Assembly (NCBI GenBank): GCA_013286235.1
Contig: JABDGE010000006.1
Coordinates: 1-64,000, forward strand
Origin: Bacteroidota bacterium
GTDB lineage: Bacteria; Bacteroidota; Bacteroidia; Sphingobacteriales; Sphingobacteriaceae
DNA length: 64,000 nucleotides
Reading direction: 5' to 3'
Part shown: positions 25,480 to 35,089 of the stretch, one piece after another
How positions within the stretch are numbered: position 1 is the first letter of the stretch
Layout: every line of letters begins with the position of its first letter
The notes under the pieces: generated by a model
Databases searched by the model: none
What the model was told of the DNA's origin: nothing
The model's input: the letters and a program-made list of their open reading frames with translations, nothing else
Translations under genes and position numbers: made by a program

Positions 25480-26008
25480 AGCTAACATATTTTCTGTCGT
25501 TATGCTTCACTTCTACAGCGCCTGCTTCTTTTAATATTTTTGTTATATCCTCATGCGGGGTGTTTCCTTTTGCATCTATCGCGATCACAAAACGGTCGTC
25601 TGTCGCCCGCAGGTCCATTACCCTCGGCGTACGGCCGGGGAACAAGTGTGTGGCGTAGAAGAAAGTGAGCGTCATACCGAAGGCGGTGAACAATACGGTC
25701 CATTCAAATGTGATGGGTACAAAGTCGGGTATGGCAAAAGCCGGTTTGCCGCCAATATTCATCGGCCAGTCATGCACCAGCATGTAATAAGCCATACTGA
25801 ATATGGTTGTACCGCCCAGGCAGCCGAACATAAATGCTGCATAACCGAGGCGCGAATCCTTTATGCCTAATTTTCTTTCGATGCCGTGGATAGGCATAGG
25901 GGTGAAGACATCGTATATAGGTACGCTGTTTTTTTGCAAAAGGTCGATCCCGTGCATCATTTCATCAGGATCAGCAAAAAGGCCTAAAATATATTTGGTT
26001 TTACTCAT
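25472..26008 (-). CDS. actD: Alternative complex III subunit ActD (DUF3341)
   Basis: ActD (DUF3341) has 178 residues. A cytosolic N-terminal domain (YILGLFADPDEMMHGIDLLQKN) is followed by two membrane helices (YAAFMFGCLGGTTIFSMAYYMLV and FVPITFEWTVLFTAFGMTLTFFYA). A C-terminal part (DDRFVIAIDAKGNTPHEDITKILKEAGAVEV) completes it. It has no cofactor-binding motif. In known structures ActD is a peripheral-plus-membrane subunit next to ActC/ActF. It starts 2 nt after the actC stop and overlaps actE. Confidence 0.92.
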   Translation of the reverse strand: MSKTKYILGLFADPDEMMHGIDLLQKNSVPIYDVFTPMPIHGIERKLGIKDSRLGYAAFMFGCLGGTTIFSMAYYMLVHDWPMNIGGKPAFAIPDFVPITFEWTVLFTAFGMTLTFFYATHLFPGRTPRVMDLRATDDRFVIAIDAKGNTPHEDITKILKEAGAVEVKHNDRKYVSYE

Positions 26009-26010
26009 TT

Positions 26011-27483
26011 TTATACTTTTTGATAATCAGCAATTTCAACGCTATCAAATTTAACCAGCGAATCCTTGTAGTATTTTACCTGCTCGGGGTCGAGGTCGCC
26101 ATGGGCCAGTAATTTTTTCTTCGCCTGCTCGCTCGTGCTCTTCAGGATCAGCTTCACTTCGCCCATTGCTATGGATGGCAATACGCGTATGAACAGCAGG
26201 AACATGGTGAAGAACAAACCAATCGAACCGATAAATACGCTCATATCAACCCAGGTTGGGTGAAACATAGCCCAGCTTGAAGGAAGGAAGTCGCGGTGAA
26301 GCGAAACAACGATGATCACAAACCTTTCGAACCACATACCGATGTTTACCACGATAGACAGTACCCAGGAAATCGGGATATTTCTGCGGACGGATTTAAA
26401 CCACATCAGCTGGGTCATCAGTACGTTACAGCCATACATCATACAGCCAGCCCACCAGTACGGACCGATAAACCTGTTGAGGAAGGTATAACGTTCGTAT
26501 TCGTTGCCTGAATAGTAGGCAATGAAGAACTCTGTAAGATAAGCCACACCAACAATAGACCCCGTTAACAGGATGATCTTGTTCATGGCCTCGATGTGGA
26601 ACATCGTGATATAATTCTCCAGCCCTAAAACCTTGCGCGTCACCAGCAACAGTGTTTGCACCATGGCAAAACCGGAGAAGATAGCCCCCGCGACGAAGTA
26701 TGGCGGGAAGATGGTGGTATGCCAGCCAGGTTCCAGCGAGGTGGCAAAGTCCATGGATACGATGGTGTGAACCGAAAGTACCAGCGGTGTCGATATACCT
26801 GCCAGGATCAAACAAACGGTTTCAAAACGCTGCCAGGTTTTTACCGAACCTGTCCAGCCGAATGACATTACCGAATATATTTTTTGACGGATGCCGGTTG
26901 CGCGGTCGCGGATACTTGCCAGATCGGGCAAAAGGCCTGTGTACCAGAACACCAATGAAACCGAGAAATAAGTCGATATTGCAAATACGTCCCAAACCAG
27001 CGGTGAGTTAAAGTTCACCCAGATAGAGCCGAACTGGTTTGGCAGCGGCAATGGCCAGTATGCTAACCAGGGGCGGCCCATGTGCGAAACAACGTAAGTG
27101 GCGGCACAGATCACCGCGAAGATAGTCATGGCCTCCGCGGAGCGGTTGATGGAGTTACGCCAGTTTTGACGGAAGAGCAGCAAGATGGCCGAGATAAGTG
27201 TTCCGGCGTGACCAATACCTACCCACCACACAAAGCCGGTGATGTCCCAGGCCCAGCCCACTGTTTTGTTAAGGCCCCATTCGCCTATGCCGTACCAAAA
27301 TGTCCAGCTTACGGCAAAAACCCAAAGGCTTGCGCCCAGGGAGGCTATCGTAAAGCCGATCCACCAGGCCCGGCCGGGCATATTTTCCACGGGACGCAAA
27401 ACATCATTAGTGATTTGCGCGTAGGTAATATTGTCGCCCGTGATTAAGGGTTCTCTTATTATTGATTCGCTATGAGATGCCAT
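26011..27483 (-). CDS. actC: Alternative complex III subunit ActC (NrfD/PsrC type)
   Basis: ActC is a polytopic quinol-oxidising subunit, 490 residues with about ten helices. NrfD-family signatures include [33 protein letters not shown] and [46 protein letters not shown]-like sequence ([27 protein letters not shown]) is also typical. It probably holds the main quinol site and docks the iron-sulfur part of ActB. It begins 19 nt after actB. Confidence 0.94.
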   Translation of the reverse strand: MASHSESIIREPLITGDNITYAQITNDVLRPVENMPGRAWWIGFTIASLGASLWVFAVSWTFWYGIGEWGLNKTVGWAWDITGFVWWVGIGHAGTLISAILLLFRQNWRNSINRSAEAMTIFAVICAATYVVSHMGRPWLAYWPLPLPNQFGSIWVNFNSPLVWDVFAISTYFSVSLVFWYTGLLPDLASIRDRATGIRQKIYSVMSFGWTGSVKTWQRFETVCLILAGISTPLVLSVHTIVSMDFATSLEPGWHTTIFPPYFVAGAIFSGFAMVQTLLLVTRKVLGLENYITMFHIEAMNKIILLTGSIVGVAYLTEFFIAYYSGNEYERYTFLNRFIGPYWWAGCMMYGCNVLMTQLMWFKSVRRNIPISWVLSIVVNIGMWFERFVIIVVSLHRDFLPSSWAMFHPTWVDMSVFIGSIGLFFTMFLLFIRVLPSIAMGEVKLILKSTSEQAKKKLLAHGDLDPEQVKYYKDSLVKFDSVEIADYQKV

Positions 27484-27502
27484 ATTTTATCCCTGTTGTA
27501 TT

Positions 27503-30500
27503 TTAAGCTTCTGTTTCTGTAATATTTCTAACCTTTACCTGGTAACCTACGCCCGGCTGCGTACCCAATTCTTCCAAAACATAGTAAGTTCTGTCGCTCT
27601 TTAAAGCCTTTGAAACTTCGGAGTTCGGATCGTTGGCATCGCCCATCACGATAGCGTTGGCAGGGCAGGTTTGCTGGCAGGCAACTTTAACATCGCCGTC
27701 CTTAAGCGGACGTTTTTCGATCTTCGCTTTTAGCTTACCGGCCTGGATGCGCTGTATACACATCGAGCATTTTTCCATTACGCCACGGAAACGGGTAACC
27801 ACATCGGGGTTTAGTACAAGCACGGTATGATCGTTTTGGATATAGTTTTCGAAACGGGCGTCGTTCCAGTAGTTGAACCAGTTAAAGCGGCGCACTTTGT
27901 ACGGACAGTTGTTGGCACAATAACGGGTACCCACGCAACGGTTATAAGCCATGTGGTTCAAGCCTTCGGAAGAGTGAACGGTGGCCAATACCGGGCAAAC
28001 GGTTTCGCAGGGTGCGTGGTCGCAGTGCTGGCATAGCATCGGCTGGTAAACTACCCGGACGTTGTCAAAGTTGTCGAGATTGGCAATTTCGTGCTCCTCG
28101 GTTTTACCACCATCCCCATTGTCGTCAAAGCTATAGTAACGGTCGATCCTGATCCAGTGCATTTCGCGACGGCGGCGAACTTCGTCCTTACCTACCACCG
28201 GAACGTTATTCTCGGCGCTGCAGGCAACCACGCAGGCGCCGCAGCCGGTACAGGCGTTCAGGTCGATGGCCATTACCCAGTTATAGGTAGGGTGCTCATA
28301 TTTTTGCCAGAAAAGGTCGTAATCTTTATGGTCTTCCTCCTCGCCCGAACGTGCGGCAGGGTTTTTAACGTACTCCTTGAAGGTAGCTTCCTTAATGATG
28401 CTGTTACGACCTTCGATAGAGTGGTGTGTTTGCGTTTGTGCCAGCGGCCAGTTATCACCGGTGGGCTTTAAAGTGGCAACACCCGATGTTTGCAGCGTGC
28501 CATTCCGCAGGCTATACAGCGGGAAAGTGTTTTTGCCTACGTTATCGCCAACAGGACCTGAAATGGTGCGTCCGTAGCCTACTGCCAATGAAATGGTCCC
28601 TTGTGCCTGGCCGGGCTGTGATAGTACGGGGATAGTTATGCTGTAGCCGTTTGCCTCGATTTTCACCGCATCGCCATCTTCATAACCCCATTTTTTCATG
28701 TCGGAAGGGGATACGTTAGCATAGTTGTCCCAGGTAACTTTCGATACCGGATCGGGCAACTCCTGCAGCCATGGGTTGTTAGCCCTTTTACCATCGCGCA
28801 GGGCAACTGTTTGGTACAATGCAAATTCTACACTGCCACTTGCTGCCGCCAGCGCTTTGCTGTGGTCGAGTATTTTTTGGCTTACACTGTCTAAAGCATA
28901 AGTGAACGAGTAGGAACCTGCTGCTTTTGGCGCGGCTTTTATAAAGCCGGTTTGCAGCAAAGTTTCCCAGCCCTTCTGACCAGTCAATCCGCCGATTGTC
29001 AATAATTTTTGATCCCAATTGTTGCGCACGTAGGTATAATAATCCTTCGCTGCGCTGCCCGACCATACCAACAGGCTGTGTTCTGCCTGGCGGGTATCAT
29101 AAACCGGGTTGATCGTAGGCTGTAAAATGGTATAATAGCCTTCGAGCGCATTGTCATCGCCCCATGACTCCAGGTAATGGTGGTTTGGCGCAACTGCCGT
29201 GCAAATGTTAGCTGTTTCGTCGTTGTGATCGGAGAAGGATACTGATAGGCGCACTTTTTTGAGGCCGCTTACTACATCCTTGCTCTTGTAATAATCATAA
29301 ACGGGGTTGGCATCAAGGAAGAAAACCGCGTCCACTTCGCCACGGTTCATTTCGGCAACAAATTCGGTGAACTCGCTGTCGTTACCGGCAAACTGGTGCG
29401 ATGGGTTATCCAGATCGATCGTTGTGCCATAGCTGCCAAGCAGGGAGTTGATGGCATTAACCAATATCTGCGTAGCTACATCATTCGAACCGGCAATTAC
29501 AAGGGCTTTTCCTTTTGCGGCAACCAATTCCTTGGCGGCAAGCGCTATGGCATTGGCTGCAACTTTGTTATTTGTTAGCGATGCATCTCCGGGAAGTGTT
29601 TTGCCAGAAATGGCGTTGTATAAGCTGATTAGGGCCGGACCTTCTTCGGACGGTTTGATGGGGATGCGTGCATCGGCATTACTGCCTGTCACGCTCAAAC
29701 CTGTTTCGAAGTGGATATGGCGCGACATTTTCTTCGCTTCCAGCGATTTATTGTTGCGGGTTTGAACGTATTGACGGATAAATTCAACCGGTGATATCCA
29801 GGTGCCCAGGAAATCGGCGCCAAAACTCACGATCACGTCCGCGTTGTCGAAACTATAATGCGGCAATACGGCTTTTCCAAAGCTGTTCTGGTTGCCCTGG
29901 ATGATCCCGGTGTATGACACCGCGTCATAATTGATATGTTTTGCAGTTGGAAACGCAGTGATAAAGTCGGCAATAACCGCCAACGTAGAGGGGCTGGTTA
30001 TGGTAGAAGTTATCAAACGTATGTTCTTGCCGCCTGCTTTGATCGCTGTAAGCTCGTCCTTTATAAAATTATCCAGCTGCTCCCATCCGTAATCGCCGTT
30101 GTTTTTTACAGGATTTTTAAGACGGTTGATATCGTACAAATCGAGTACCGAGGCCTGCGCCCTTGCACTCAAACCGCCTTTTCCGATCAGGTCGTTCGGG
30201 TTGCCTTCCACTTTGATGGGGCGGCCTTCACGGGTTTTTACCAGGATAGCCTGGCCTTCGTAAGTCGAAACGTAAAAATTGGCAACGCCCGGGGTAATTT
30301 CTTCTGGCTTAATCAGGTAAGGCATTGATTTATGAACCGGAACCGGCTGGCACGCTGCCAATGACACTGCGCCAACACCGAAGCCGAGGGCCTTTAAAAA
30401 GTCGCGGCGGGGTGTTTTACCCATTAAACCGCCACCGGTCAAAACGTCTTCTATAGGAATAGGTTCGGCGAATTCGTGTTTGTTCAACTCCACAAACTCC

Positions 30501-30553
30501 GTGGTTTGGTCGAGCTCTTCTAAACCTTTCCAGTATTTTTTATTGCTATCCAT
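27503..30553 (-). CDS. actB: Alternative complex III subunit ActB (Mo-enzyme-like fused to Fe-S protein)
   Basis: ActB is a 1016-residue fusion. A Tat-type signal (TPRRDFLKALGFGVGAVSLAAC) is followed by a large molybdopterin-oxidoreductase-like domain that in known Act complexes binds no molybdenum. The C-terminal quarter is a ferredoxin-like domain with cysteine sets CTGCGACVVAC, CQHCDHAPCETVCP, CVGTRYCANNCP and CSMCIQ plus CQQTCP, enough for several Fe-S clusters. Electrons from quinol at ActC would travel through these clusters to the ActA hemes. The Cys near the Tat signal (SLAACQP) may be lipidated. actA ends 41 nt upstream. Confidence 0.95.
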   Translation of the reverse strand: MDSNKKYWKGLEELDQTTEFVELNKHEFAEPIPIEDVLTGGGLMGKTPRRDFLKALGFGVGAVSLAACQPVPVHKSMPYLIKPEEITPGVANFYVSTYEGQAILVKTREGRPIKVEGNPNDLIGKGGLSARAQASVLDLYDINRLKNPVKNNGDYGWEQLDNFIKDELTAIKAGGKNIRLITSTITSPSTLAVIADFITAFPTAKHINYDAVSYTGIIQGNQNSFGKAVLPHYSFDNADVIVSFGADFLGTWISPVEFIRQYVQTRNNKSLEAKKMSRHIHFETGLSVTGSNADARIPIKPSEEGPALISLYNAISGKTLPGDASLTNNKVAANAIALAAKELVAAKGKALVIAGSNDVATQILVNAINSLLGSYGTTIDLDNPSHQFAGNDSEFTEFVAEMNRGEVDAVFFLDANPVYDYYKSKDVVSGLKKVRLSVSFSDHNDETANICTAVAPNHHYLESWGDDNALEGYYTILQPTINPVYDTRQAEHSLLVWSGSAAKDYYTYVRNNWDQKLLTIGGLTGQKGWETLLQTGFIKAAPKAAGSYSFTYALDSVSQKILDHSKALAAASGSVEFALYQTVALRDGKRANNPWLQELPDPVSKVTWDNYANVSPSDMKKWGYEDGDAVKIEANGYSITIPVLSQPGQAQGTISLAVGYGRTISGPVGDNVGKNTFPLYSLRNGTLQTSGVATLKPTGDNWPLAQTQTHHSIEGRNSIIKEATFKEYVKNPAARSGEEEDHKDYDLFWQKYEHPTYNWVMAIDLNACTGCGACVVACSAENNVPVVGKDEVRRRREMHWIRIDRYYSFDDNGDGGKTEEHEIANLDNFDNVRVVYQPMLCQHCDHAPCETVCPVLATVHSSEGLNHMAYNRCVGTRYCANNCPYKVRRFNWFNYWNDARFENYIQNDHTVLVLNPDVVTRFRGVMEKCSMCIQRIQAGKLKAKIEKRPLKDGDVKVACQQTCPANAIVMGDANDPNSEVSKALKSDRTYYVLEELGTQPGVGYQVKVRNITETEA

Positions 30554-30594
30554 TTAAGCTAACTAAACTGTAATGATAAGTTTCAATCAATGTA

Positions 30595-31860
30595 TTAATA
30601 GTGGCATTTTCCGCACTCGATACCGCCCATTGCAGCTTCGGTTACCGGTTTACCTGCCTTGATCAAATCGTGCACGGCTTCCATCTTTTCGTAGTAGGCA
30701 TTGCCCTTCATGTTCACATCGGTGCGTTTGTGGCACTGTATACACCATTTCATGGTGAGCGGCGAATATTGGTAAACTTCCTTCATTTCCTGCACCGGTC
30801 CATGGCATGTCTGGCATTTCAACCCGGCAACCTTTACGTGCTGCGAGTGGTTAAAATAAACAAAGTCGGGCAGGTTATGGATGCGTACCCATTGAATGGG
30901 GTGCGACTTGGTGCTGTCGTATTTCTGGGTGGTGGGATCGTAACCCAAAGCATCATATATCTTATGTATTTCCGGCGATTCGGTCTTAACTGTTTTATGG
31001 CAGTTCATACAAACGTTTAGCGGCGGGATAGAGGCATTTTTTGATTTGTAAGCCCCGAAGTGGCAGTATTGACAATCTATCTTCATGGCCCCGGCATGCA
31101 GGTCATGCGGGAAATGGATCGGCTGCTCAGGCTGGTAACCCTGGTGCACGTTGGTATGCCACATGGTAACCCACGTCCAGCTGCCGAGGGCGAGCGTACC
31201 GACTAATAAAGTAAAAAATACAAACTTTTTATTTTTAGCAAGTTTTTTGATCAGTGCGAAACGGTCAACCGGAACGGCTTCAACTTCAGCTTCGGTGACT
31301 AAGATACCTTCGCTTTTCACCAATACTTTTTCCAGGGTTCCAATAACGCGGTTTAGTACGAGTATGATGATGAAGGCAATAATGATAACAGCGATCAAAG
31401 CATATATCGTCAGGCTGCCTGGCCCGGTTTCAGGTGCGACGGCGGGTAATTTAGAAGCATTTACGGGATTTGCCGGGTCGGTTTTCCAACTGGCACGGAC
31501 ATAAGCCAGCACATTAGCAACATCGCCATCGGTAAGGCTGCCGAAGACAGTCATGCCGGCCTGGTTGTACTGGTTGTAAATGGCCAGCGCTTTGGGGTCT
31601 TTGGCAGCGATTAAGGCCTGGTTATTCTCGATCCATTTGGTGAGCCATTTGTCGTCAGTTTCAGACGTGATGGTTGGTCCTAAAGCGGGGCCAACAACCC
31701 TGGTTCCGATTTTATGACAGGTGGTACAATTGGCTTTGAATATTCCTTCGCCTTTGGCAGCATCCCCCTGTGCGTGGGCCGCCGTGCCAAAAAGTACGAA
31801 AACCGCAGCAAGTAGAACCGACCTTGAGCGTTGTTTAAAAAGTAATGAGAGACGCCTCAT
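30595..31860 (-). CDS. actA: Alternative complex III subunit ActA, six-heme cytochrome c fusion
   Basis: ActA heads the operon. It has 421 residues, a signal peptide (LLAAVFVLFGTAAHA) and six CxxCH sites. The first, CTTCH, belongs to an N-terminal class I cytochrome c domain (GIFKANCTTCHKIGTRVVGP ... MTVFGSLTDGDVANVLAYVR). Two membrane helices follow (LTIYALIAVIIIAFIIILVL and FFTLLVGTLALGSWTWVTMW). The other five sites (CQYCH, CMNCH, CQTCH, CIQCH, CGKCH) form the classic pentaheme ActA part. The extra domain is a fusion relative to the pentaheme form and could hand electrons straight to the oxidase, since subunit II has no cytochrome of its own. Confidence 0.93.
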   Translation of the reverse strand: MRRLSLLFKQRSRSVLLAAVFVLFGTAAHAQGDAAKGEGIFKANCTTCHKIGTRVVGPALGPTITSETDDKWLTKWIENNQALIAAKDPKALAIYNQYNQAGMTVFGSLTDGDVANVLAYVRASWKTDPANPVNASKLPAVAPETGPGSLTIYALIAVIIIAFIIILVLNRVIGTLEKVLVKSEGILVTEAEVEAVPVDRFALIKKLAKNKKFVFFTLLVGTLALGSWTWVTMWHTNVHQGYQPEQPIHFPHDLHAGAMKIDCQYCHFGAYKSKNASIPPLNVCMNCHKTVKTESPEIHKIYDALGYDPTTQKYDSTKSHPIQWVRIHNLPDFVYFNHSQHVKVAGLKCQTCHGPVQEMKEVYQYSPLTMKWCIQCHKRTDVNMKGNAYYEKMEAVHDLIKAGKPVTEAAMGGIECGKCHY

Positions 31861-31943
31861 ATAGTGTAATTGTGCTTAATAAAGTTTTATTTCAAAGGGC
31901 TGAAGTCCATGTAGGGATGTAAATTATACCCCGAATTTTCGAA

Positions 31944-31977
31944 CAAAAGTATAATTTATTACAGTATCCCTGACAAA
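31944..31977 (-). promoter_or_regulatory. Promoter candidate for the act-oxidase operon
   Basis: On the minus strand TTTG (31977-31974) is followed after 22 nt by TACTTTTG (31951-31944), which matches the Bacteroidetes -33/-7 pattern TTTG...TAnnTTTG. The box ends 84 nt before the actA ATG, leaving a leader of about 75-80 nt. Confidence 0.5.
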
Positions 31978-32130
31978 TTAGTGACAGTAATGTCTAATTT
32001 ATAATTGTTCTAAATAAATAAAAAACTTAGCTAAATTCCCAAAAAAAGCATTGCAGGGCATCGGTTTATAATGGCGGGAAGTGTGGCTAACGCTCATGTA
32101 AATTTAAATGTATTTTTGGAAAAATCAAGT

Positions 32131-32245
32131 GTGTTTTATTGTTGGATTGTTTTATTGTTTTGTTGTTGAAATGTTGGAAGGTTGGAAGGTTGGAATGTTG
32201 AAATGTTGAAATGTGTTTGATTGTTTTATTGTTGAAGGTTGTTTA
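32131..32245. repeat. Word-repeat array (TTGTTTTATTGTTG / AATGTTGAAATGTTG)
   Basis: About 115 nt of degenerate copies of GTTGGAAGGTTGGAA, ATGTTGAAATGTTG and TTGTTTTATTGTTG. The reverse-complement theme (CAACATTACAACGTTTC) recurs at 62441-62486. Confidence 0.65.
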
Positions 32246-32283
32246 GTTGCAGAGAATTTTTGGAATTAGAGAGGACCAAATGT

Positions 32284-32307
32284 AGAAACGCGATGCTTTG
32301 CGTCTCT
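32284..32307. repeat. Small palindromic repeat
   Basis: AGAAACGC ... GCGTCTCT forms an 8-bp stem with one mismatch and an 8-nt loop. It is like the interspersed GAGACGC / GCGTCTC palindromes seen in many environmental bacteria. Confidence 0.45.
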
Positions 32308-32408
32308 GCCGCCGGCATTAACGTCGTTTTCGTAACAATTTGATACCCAACCGTGCCTGCGGGTTACCTTTTGCGGGTTGCCGGTATCAATGTTAAATCC
32401 AAAAAATT

Positions 32409-33254
32409 ATGAAAACTAAAATTTTAATCCCGCTTGCGGGGCTGGTGCTTTTTTGTGCCTGTAAAGGGAAGGGCGGATATGAGGTCGGGAGCAGCGGCGA
32501 TGCGGATACTTCCCTGAGAGCAGATATTGTAACCAAAGAAAAGCTGGTAAAAACGGCTGGAATGAGTTTCAAAGTTAGGAATGTGGCGCAGACCGGGCAA
32601 AAGATTGTTGCGCTTACGTCGGCATTGGGCGGGATGGTTGTCCACCAGCAAATGGGGTCGGCGGCGGAAAGGACCGGGGATGTTAAAGTAAATGCGGATT
32701 CGGTTATGCGAATAACAGCGCTAACCACTACGGCGGACATGACCGTTAAGGTACCGTCCGTGAAGTTGCAGAAATTTATGGACAGCGTTGCGACCATGGG
32801 GCTCTATGTAACGAACCGCAGCCTGGACGTTAGCGACGAAACCCTTGATTATCTTTCCGCACAAATGAAGCTGAAAAGCAGGAGCGAGCTGATCAGTCAG
32901 CAAAAGCAGGGGAAGATTGTTATTAAAGATCCTGCAAAGGTACTTGACCTGAGGGATGATATGATCGATCAGCAGATCGGCAACCGGAAGATCGATGATG
33001 CGGTTAGCAATAGTACCGTTAACCTAAGCTTTTATCAAAGTAATACCATCAGCCGTGAGGTAGTGGTTAATGACGATCCATCAGCCTATGAGCTTCCTTT
33101 TTTCAAGCGAATGCTGCTGGCATGTGAAAACGGATGGGCGTTGTGTAAAGAGGTGCTGGTAGGACTTGCCAATCTATGGTTCTTTTTGCTTTGCGGGTTA
33201 GGGGTGTGGTGGTTGGTGAGGAGGAGAAAACGTAGCAGTGTTGTTGTTCATTAG
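32409..33254 (+). CDS. DUF4349 lipoprotein
   Basis: This 281-residue DUF4349 protein has a lipoprotein signal (MKTKILIPLAGLVLFCAC) with lipidation at the second Cys of FCAC. The middle holds the DUF4349 fold: TAGMSFKVRNVAQTGQKIVALTSALGGMVVHQQ and VKVPSVKLQKFMDSVATMGLYVTNRSLDVSDETLDYLSAQ. A long helical stretch comes next, then strands (VNLSFYQ). The C-terminus carries one membrane helix (LANLWFFLLCGLGVWWLV) and a basic tail (RRRKRSS). Both ends are thus membrane-tethered. The family has no proven function; it resembles an envelope or stress lipoprotein. It is transcribed alone, divergent from actA. Confidence 0.82.
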   Translation: MKTKILIPLAGLVLFCACKGKGGYEVGSSGDADTSLRADIVTKEKLVKTAGMSFKVRNVAQTGQKIVALTSALGGMVVHQQMGSAAERTGDVKVNADSVMRITALTTTADMTVKVPSVKLQKFMDSVATMGLYVTNRSLDVSDETLDYLSAQMKLKSRSELISQQKQGKIVIKDPAKVLDLRDDMIDQQIGNRKIDDAVSNSTVNLSFYQSNTISREVVVNDDPSAYELPFFKRMLLACENGWALCKEVLVGLANLWFFLLCGLGVWWLVRRRKRSSVVVH

Positions 33255-33276
33255 TTCACTGGCAATATACTAAAAG

Positions 33277-33390
33277 CTTTGTCATTTCGACCGAGGTACG
33301 AGGGAGAAATCTTATACGTCTGACAGTACCGCCTGCACAGTCCGCCAGTATGGCGTATAAGATCTCTCCCTACGGTCGAGATGACAAAGT
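33277..33390. repeat. Large inverted repeat, about 40-bp arms
   Basis: CTTTGTCATTTCGACCG ... GGGAGAAATCTTATACG on the left is mirrored by CGTATAAGATCTCTCCC ... CGGTCGAGATGACAAAG on the right, with about 35 nt between. A short run (GAGG) is extra in the left arm. It lies downstream of the DUF4349 gene. It is probably a non-autonomous palindromic repeat of the kind scattered in Bacteroidetes genomes. Confidence 0.7.
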
Positions 33391-33522
33391 GTTTTGGGCG
33401 GGACTAAGAAATGGGCGAGAAGGAAGCCGGCTAACTTTTACCTACTATACTAAATAATTTCCCCAATTCATCAAACATTTATATTTTTGCGGGGACGTCA
33501 ACATAAATTAATCTCCAGCAAT

Positions 33523-33708
33523 ATGAGCTCAACCGAGAATGCAAATGCAGAAAGCCATTATCTAACCATCGTTTTAGCCCTTGTAATTGGCATCCCGGGC
33601 GTTTACCTGCGCTTTGTCGATTTTCACAATAACGTTATCGTCGCCAATATCCTGTTGGTTATCGGTGTGGTGATTGCGTTAAAAGGTGTTTTCGGTATAT
33701 TGAAGTAA
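33523..33708 (+). CDS. Small two-helix membrane protein, unknown
   Basis: This 61-residue protein starts at the ATG at 33523 (MSSTENANAESHYLTIVLALVIG). The track start at 33487 adds an unlikely leader. It has two membrane helices, YLTIVLALVIGIPGVYLRF and VIVANILLVIGVVIALKGVFGIL, joined by a short VDFHNN turn. I do not recognise a named family. It stands alone between a palindromic repeat upstream and a word array downstream, so no neighbour hints at a role. Confidence 0.65.
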   Translation: MSSTENANAESHYLTIVLALVIGIPGVYLRFVDFHNNVIVANILLVIGVVIALKGVFGILK

Positions 33709-33790
33709 GTCGGGAAGACCGAAAGTCCGGAAGACAGGAAATTGGGCGGTTACTGTCCCAGGTTATGATTTATTTCCATCATGGAAGTTA

Positions 33791-33950
33791 ACTCATTACT
33801 GCCAACTGCTACTGAAACTGCTACTGCCACTTTCACCACTGCCCACTGCCCACTGCCCACTCACTACTGCGAACTGCAACTGCAACTGCAACTGCAACTG
33901 CTACTGCCACTTTCACACACTGCCAACTGCCAACTGCAAATCGCAAACTC
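33791..33950. repeat. Word-repeat array (ACTGCCAACTGC / CAACTGCAACTG)
   Basis: About 160 nt of degenerate six- to twelve-base words built on ACTGC (ACTGCCCACTGCCCACTG, CAACTGCAACTGCAACTG). The array runs right up to the gldB stop codon. It is not a CRISPR, because no constant spacer-repeat pattern exists. Confidence 0.7.
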
Positions 33951-34992
33951 ACCCCTTCGGCCTGTACTTAGCATCCTCCAAAATTTTCTGGGCATCGTTT
34001 TCCTTCACCAAATCCTCCGGGGTCATATCAGGGTGTTTTTCCATGTATTTACGGACGATCTGCCAGCCAAGCCATATGCCGAGTTTGGGGGCTGATTTGT
34101 TATCGTCACCGAGGCCGGGGGTGAACGGCGTCTCCCCAATGTATTTGTTGATTTTCAGGTCATCGGTTTCGTACAACAGGTTTTCTTCCAAAAAATAGCC
34201 CCATATTTTCGGCTCGAATTGCCGGCACCATTTAAGCTGGGCGGCCGTGTAGCCGATCTTTAACGTGTCGGAGGCGTCGGGTAAGATTTTATCCATCAGG
34301 TACATGATCTTGCCGTTATAGATCATTTTTGACAGCAGGGTTTTGTCGCTGTCGTTCTCAGGGCAAATGTTTTCCCGGGCCAATCCTTCAACTACCCTGG
34401 GGCAAATATTTTCCGGGTTAAAAGCGCGCGAAAGATAATGCGGGTATTGCTGGCTGAGAGAGGGATAGAACCTCGAGTTGCCGCCTAAAAATTGATCCAG
34501 CCCGATGCCAAAATAGTCGTTACCAATAACAGTTTGGGCCTCAAAGCCGGAGAAATACGCGTATAATTTTGGCAACTGCTGCCCGGGGAAATAATATTTG
34601 ATGTGTTTAAAGGCATCGGTCAATTCTTCGGTGGGTTTATCGAGATTAGGGTATATGGAATCGACATCGTGTTTGAGGGGATTGTAATCTTTGTCGGCAA
34701 ACACCTTCCGCAACAATGAAAAGTAGGCGGTATCGTTGGTATTGATATCATTGTCCTGCAGCAGTAAAACGATGAAATTGTGATAGAAATCGCCGTATTT
34801 TTTTTGCAGATAAGCCGCCTGCTGCGCCATGGGTTTTGTTTTCATTTCGTCAAATTCCCTGTCGAAACGCTCTATCTTCACATTAACCTGTATATTGCTG
34901 ACATCAACCTTGTTACCGTTATGGCAGCCATATAAAATGACGGCGGTTAAAAAAAACAGGTAAATTTGTTTGATTTTGTTTGAAATGACCAT
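33949..34992 (-). CDS. gldB: GldB-type gliding motility lipoprotein
   Basis: This 347-residue lipoprotein starts at the ATG at 34992 (MVISNKIKQIYLFFLTAVILYGC), lipidated at Cys 23. GldB-family sequence is recognisable in IERFDREFDEM, FYHNFIVLLLQDNDI, YFPGQQLPKLYAYFSGFEAQTVIGNDYFGIGLDQFLGGNSRFYP and NKYIGETPFTPGLGDDNKSAPKLGIWLGWQIVRKYM. In Flavobacterium GldB is needed for gliding, which works with the T9SS machinery; in non-gliding relatives its role is unknown. It is transcribed away from nadE, a neighbourhood known in Bacteroidetes. T9SS cargo in the same window fits the presence of Gld-family genes. The gldC gene often found beside it is absent. Confidence 0.88.
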   Translation of the reverse strand: MVISNKIKQIYLFFLTAVILYGCHNGNKVDVSNIQVNVKIERFDREFDEMKTKPMAQQAAYLQKKYGDFYHNFIVLLLQDNDINTNDTAYFSLLRKVFADKDYNPLKHDVDSIYPNLDKPTEELTDAFKHIKYYFPGQQLPKLYAYFSGFEAQTVIGNDYFGIGLDQFLGGNSRFYPSLSQQYPHYLSRAFNPENICPRVVEGLARENICPENDSDKTLLSKMIYNGKIMYLMDKILPDASDTLKIGYTAAQLKWCRQFEPKIWGYFLEENLLYETDDLKINKYIGETPFTPGLGDDNKSAPKLGIWLGWQIVRKYMEKHPDMTPEDLVKENDAQKILEDAKYRPKG

Positions 34993-35089
34993 TTGTAAGT
35001 GTTTGGGCAAAAATAATTTTTTTATTTGCTTAAATACCCTAAACGGGATATTTGAAACGTTAGTTCAGTGCGTCACCTTTTTGTTTTTA

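Larger units (their letters stand above)
31861..32408. other. Gene-free gap, actA to DUF4349
   Basis: This 548-nt divergent gap holds the actA promoter candidate, a TTG-rich word array and a small hairpin repeat (listed separately). I see no ORF of note in it. Confidence 0.6.

Noticed and set aside
33791-33950. Possible CRISPR array
   Set aside because: Words are degenerate and contiguous, with no constant repeat/unique spacer structure and no cas genes nearby.
33781-34095. 104-residue plus-strand ORF
   Set aside because: Its first half translates the ACTGC word array and its second half is antisense to gldB.
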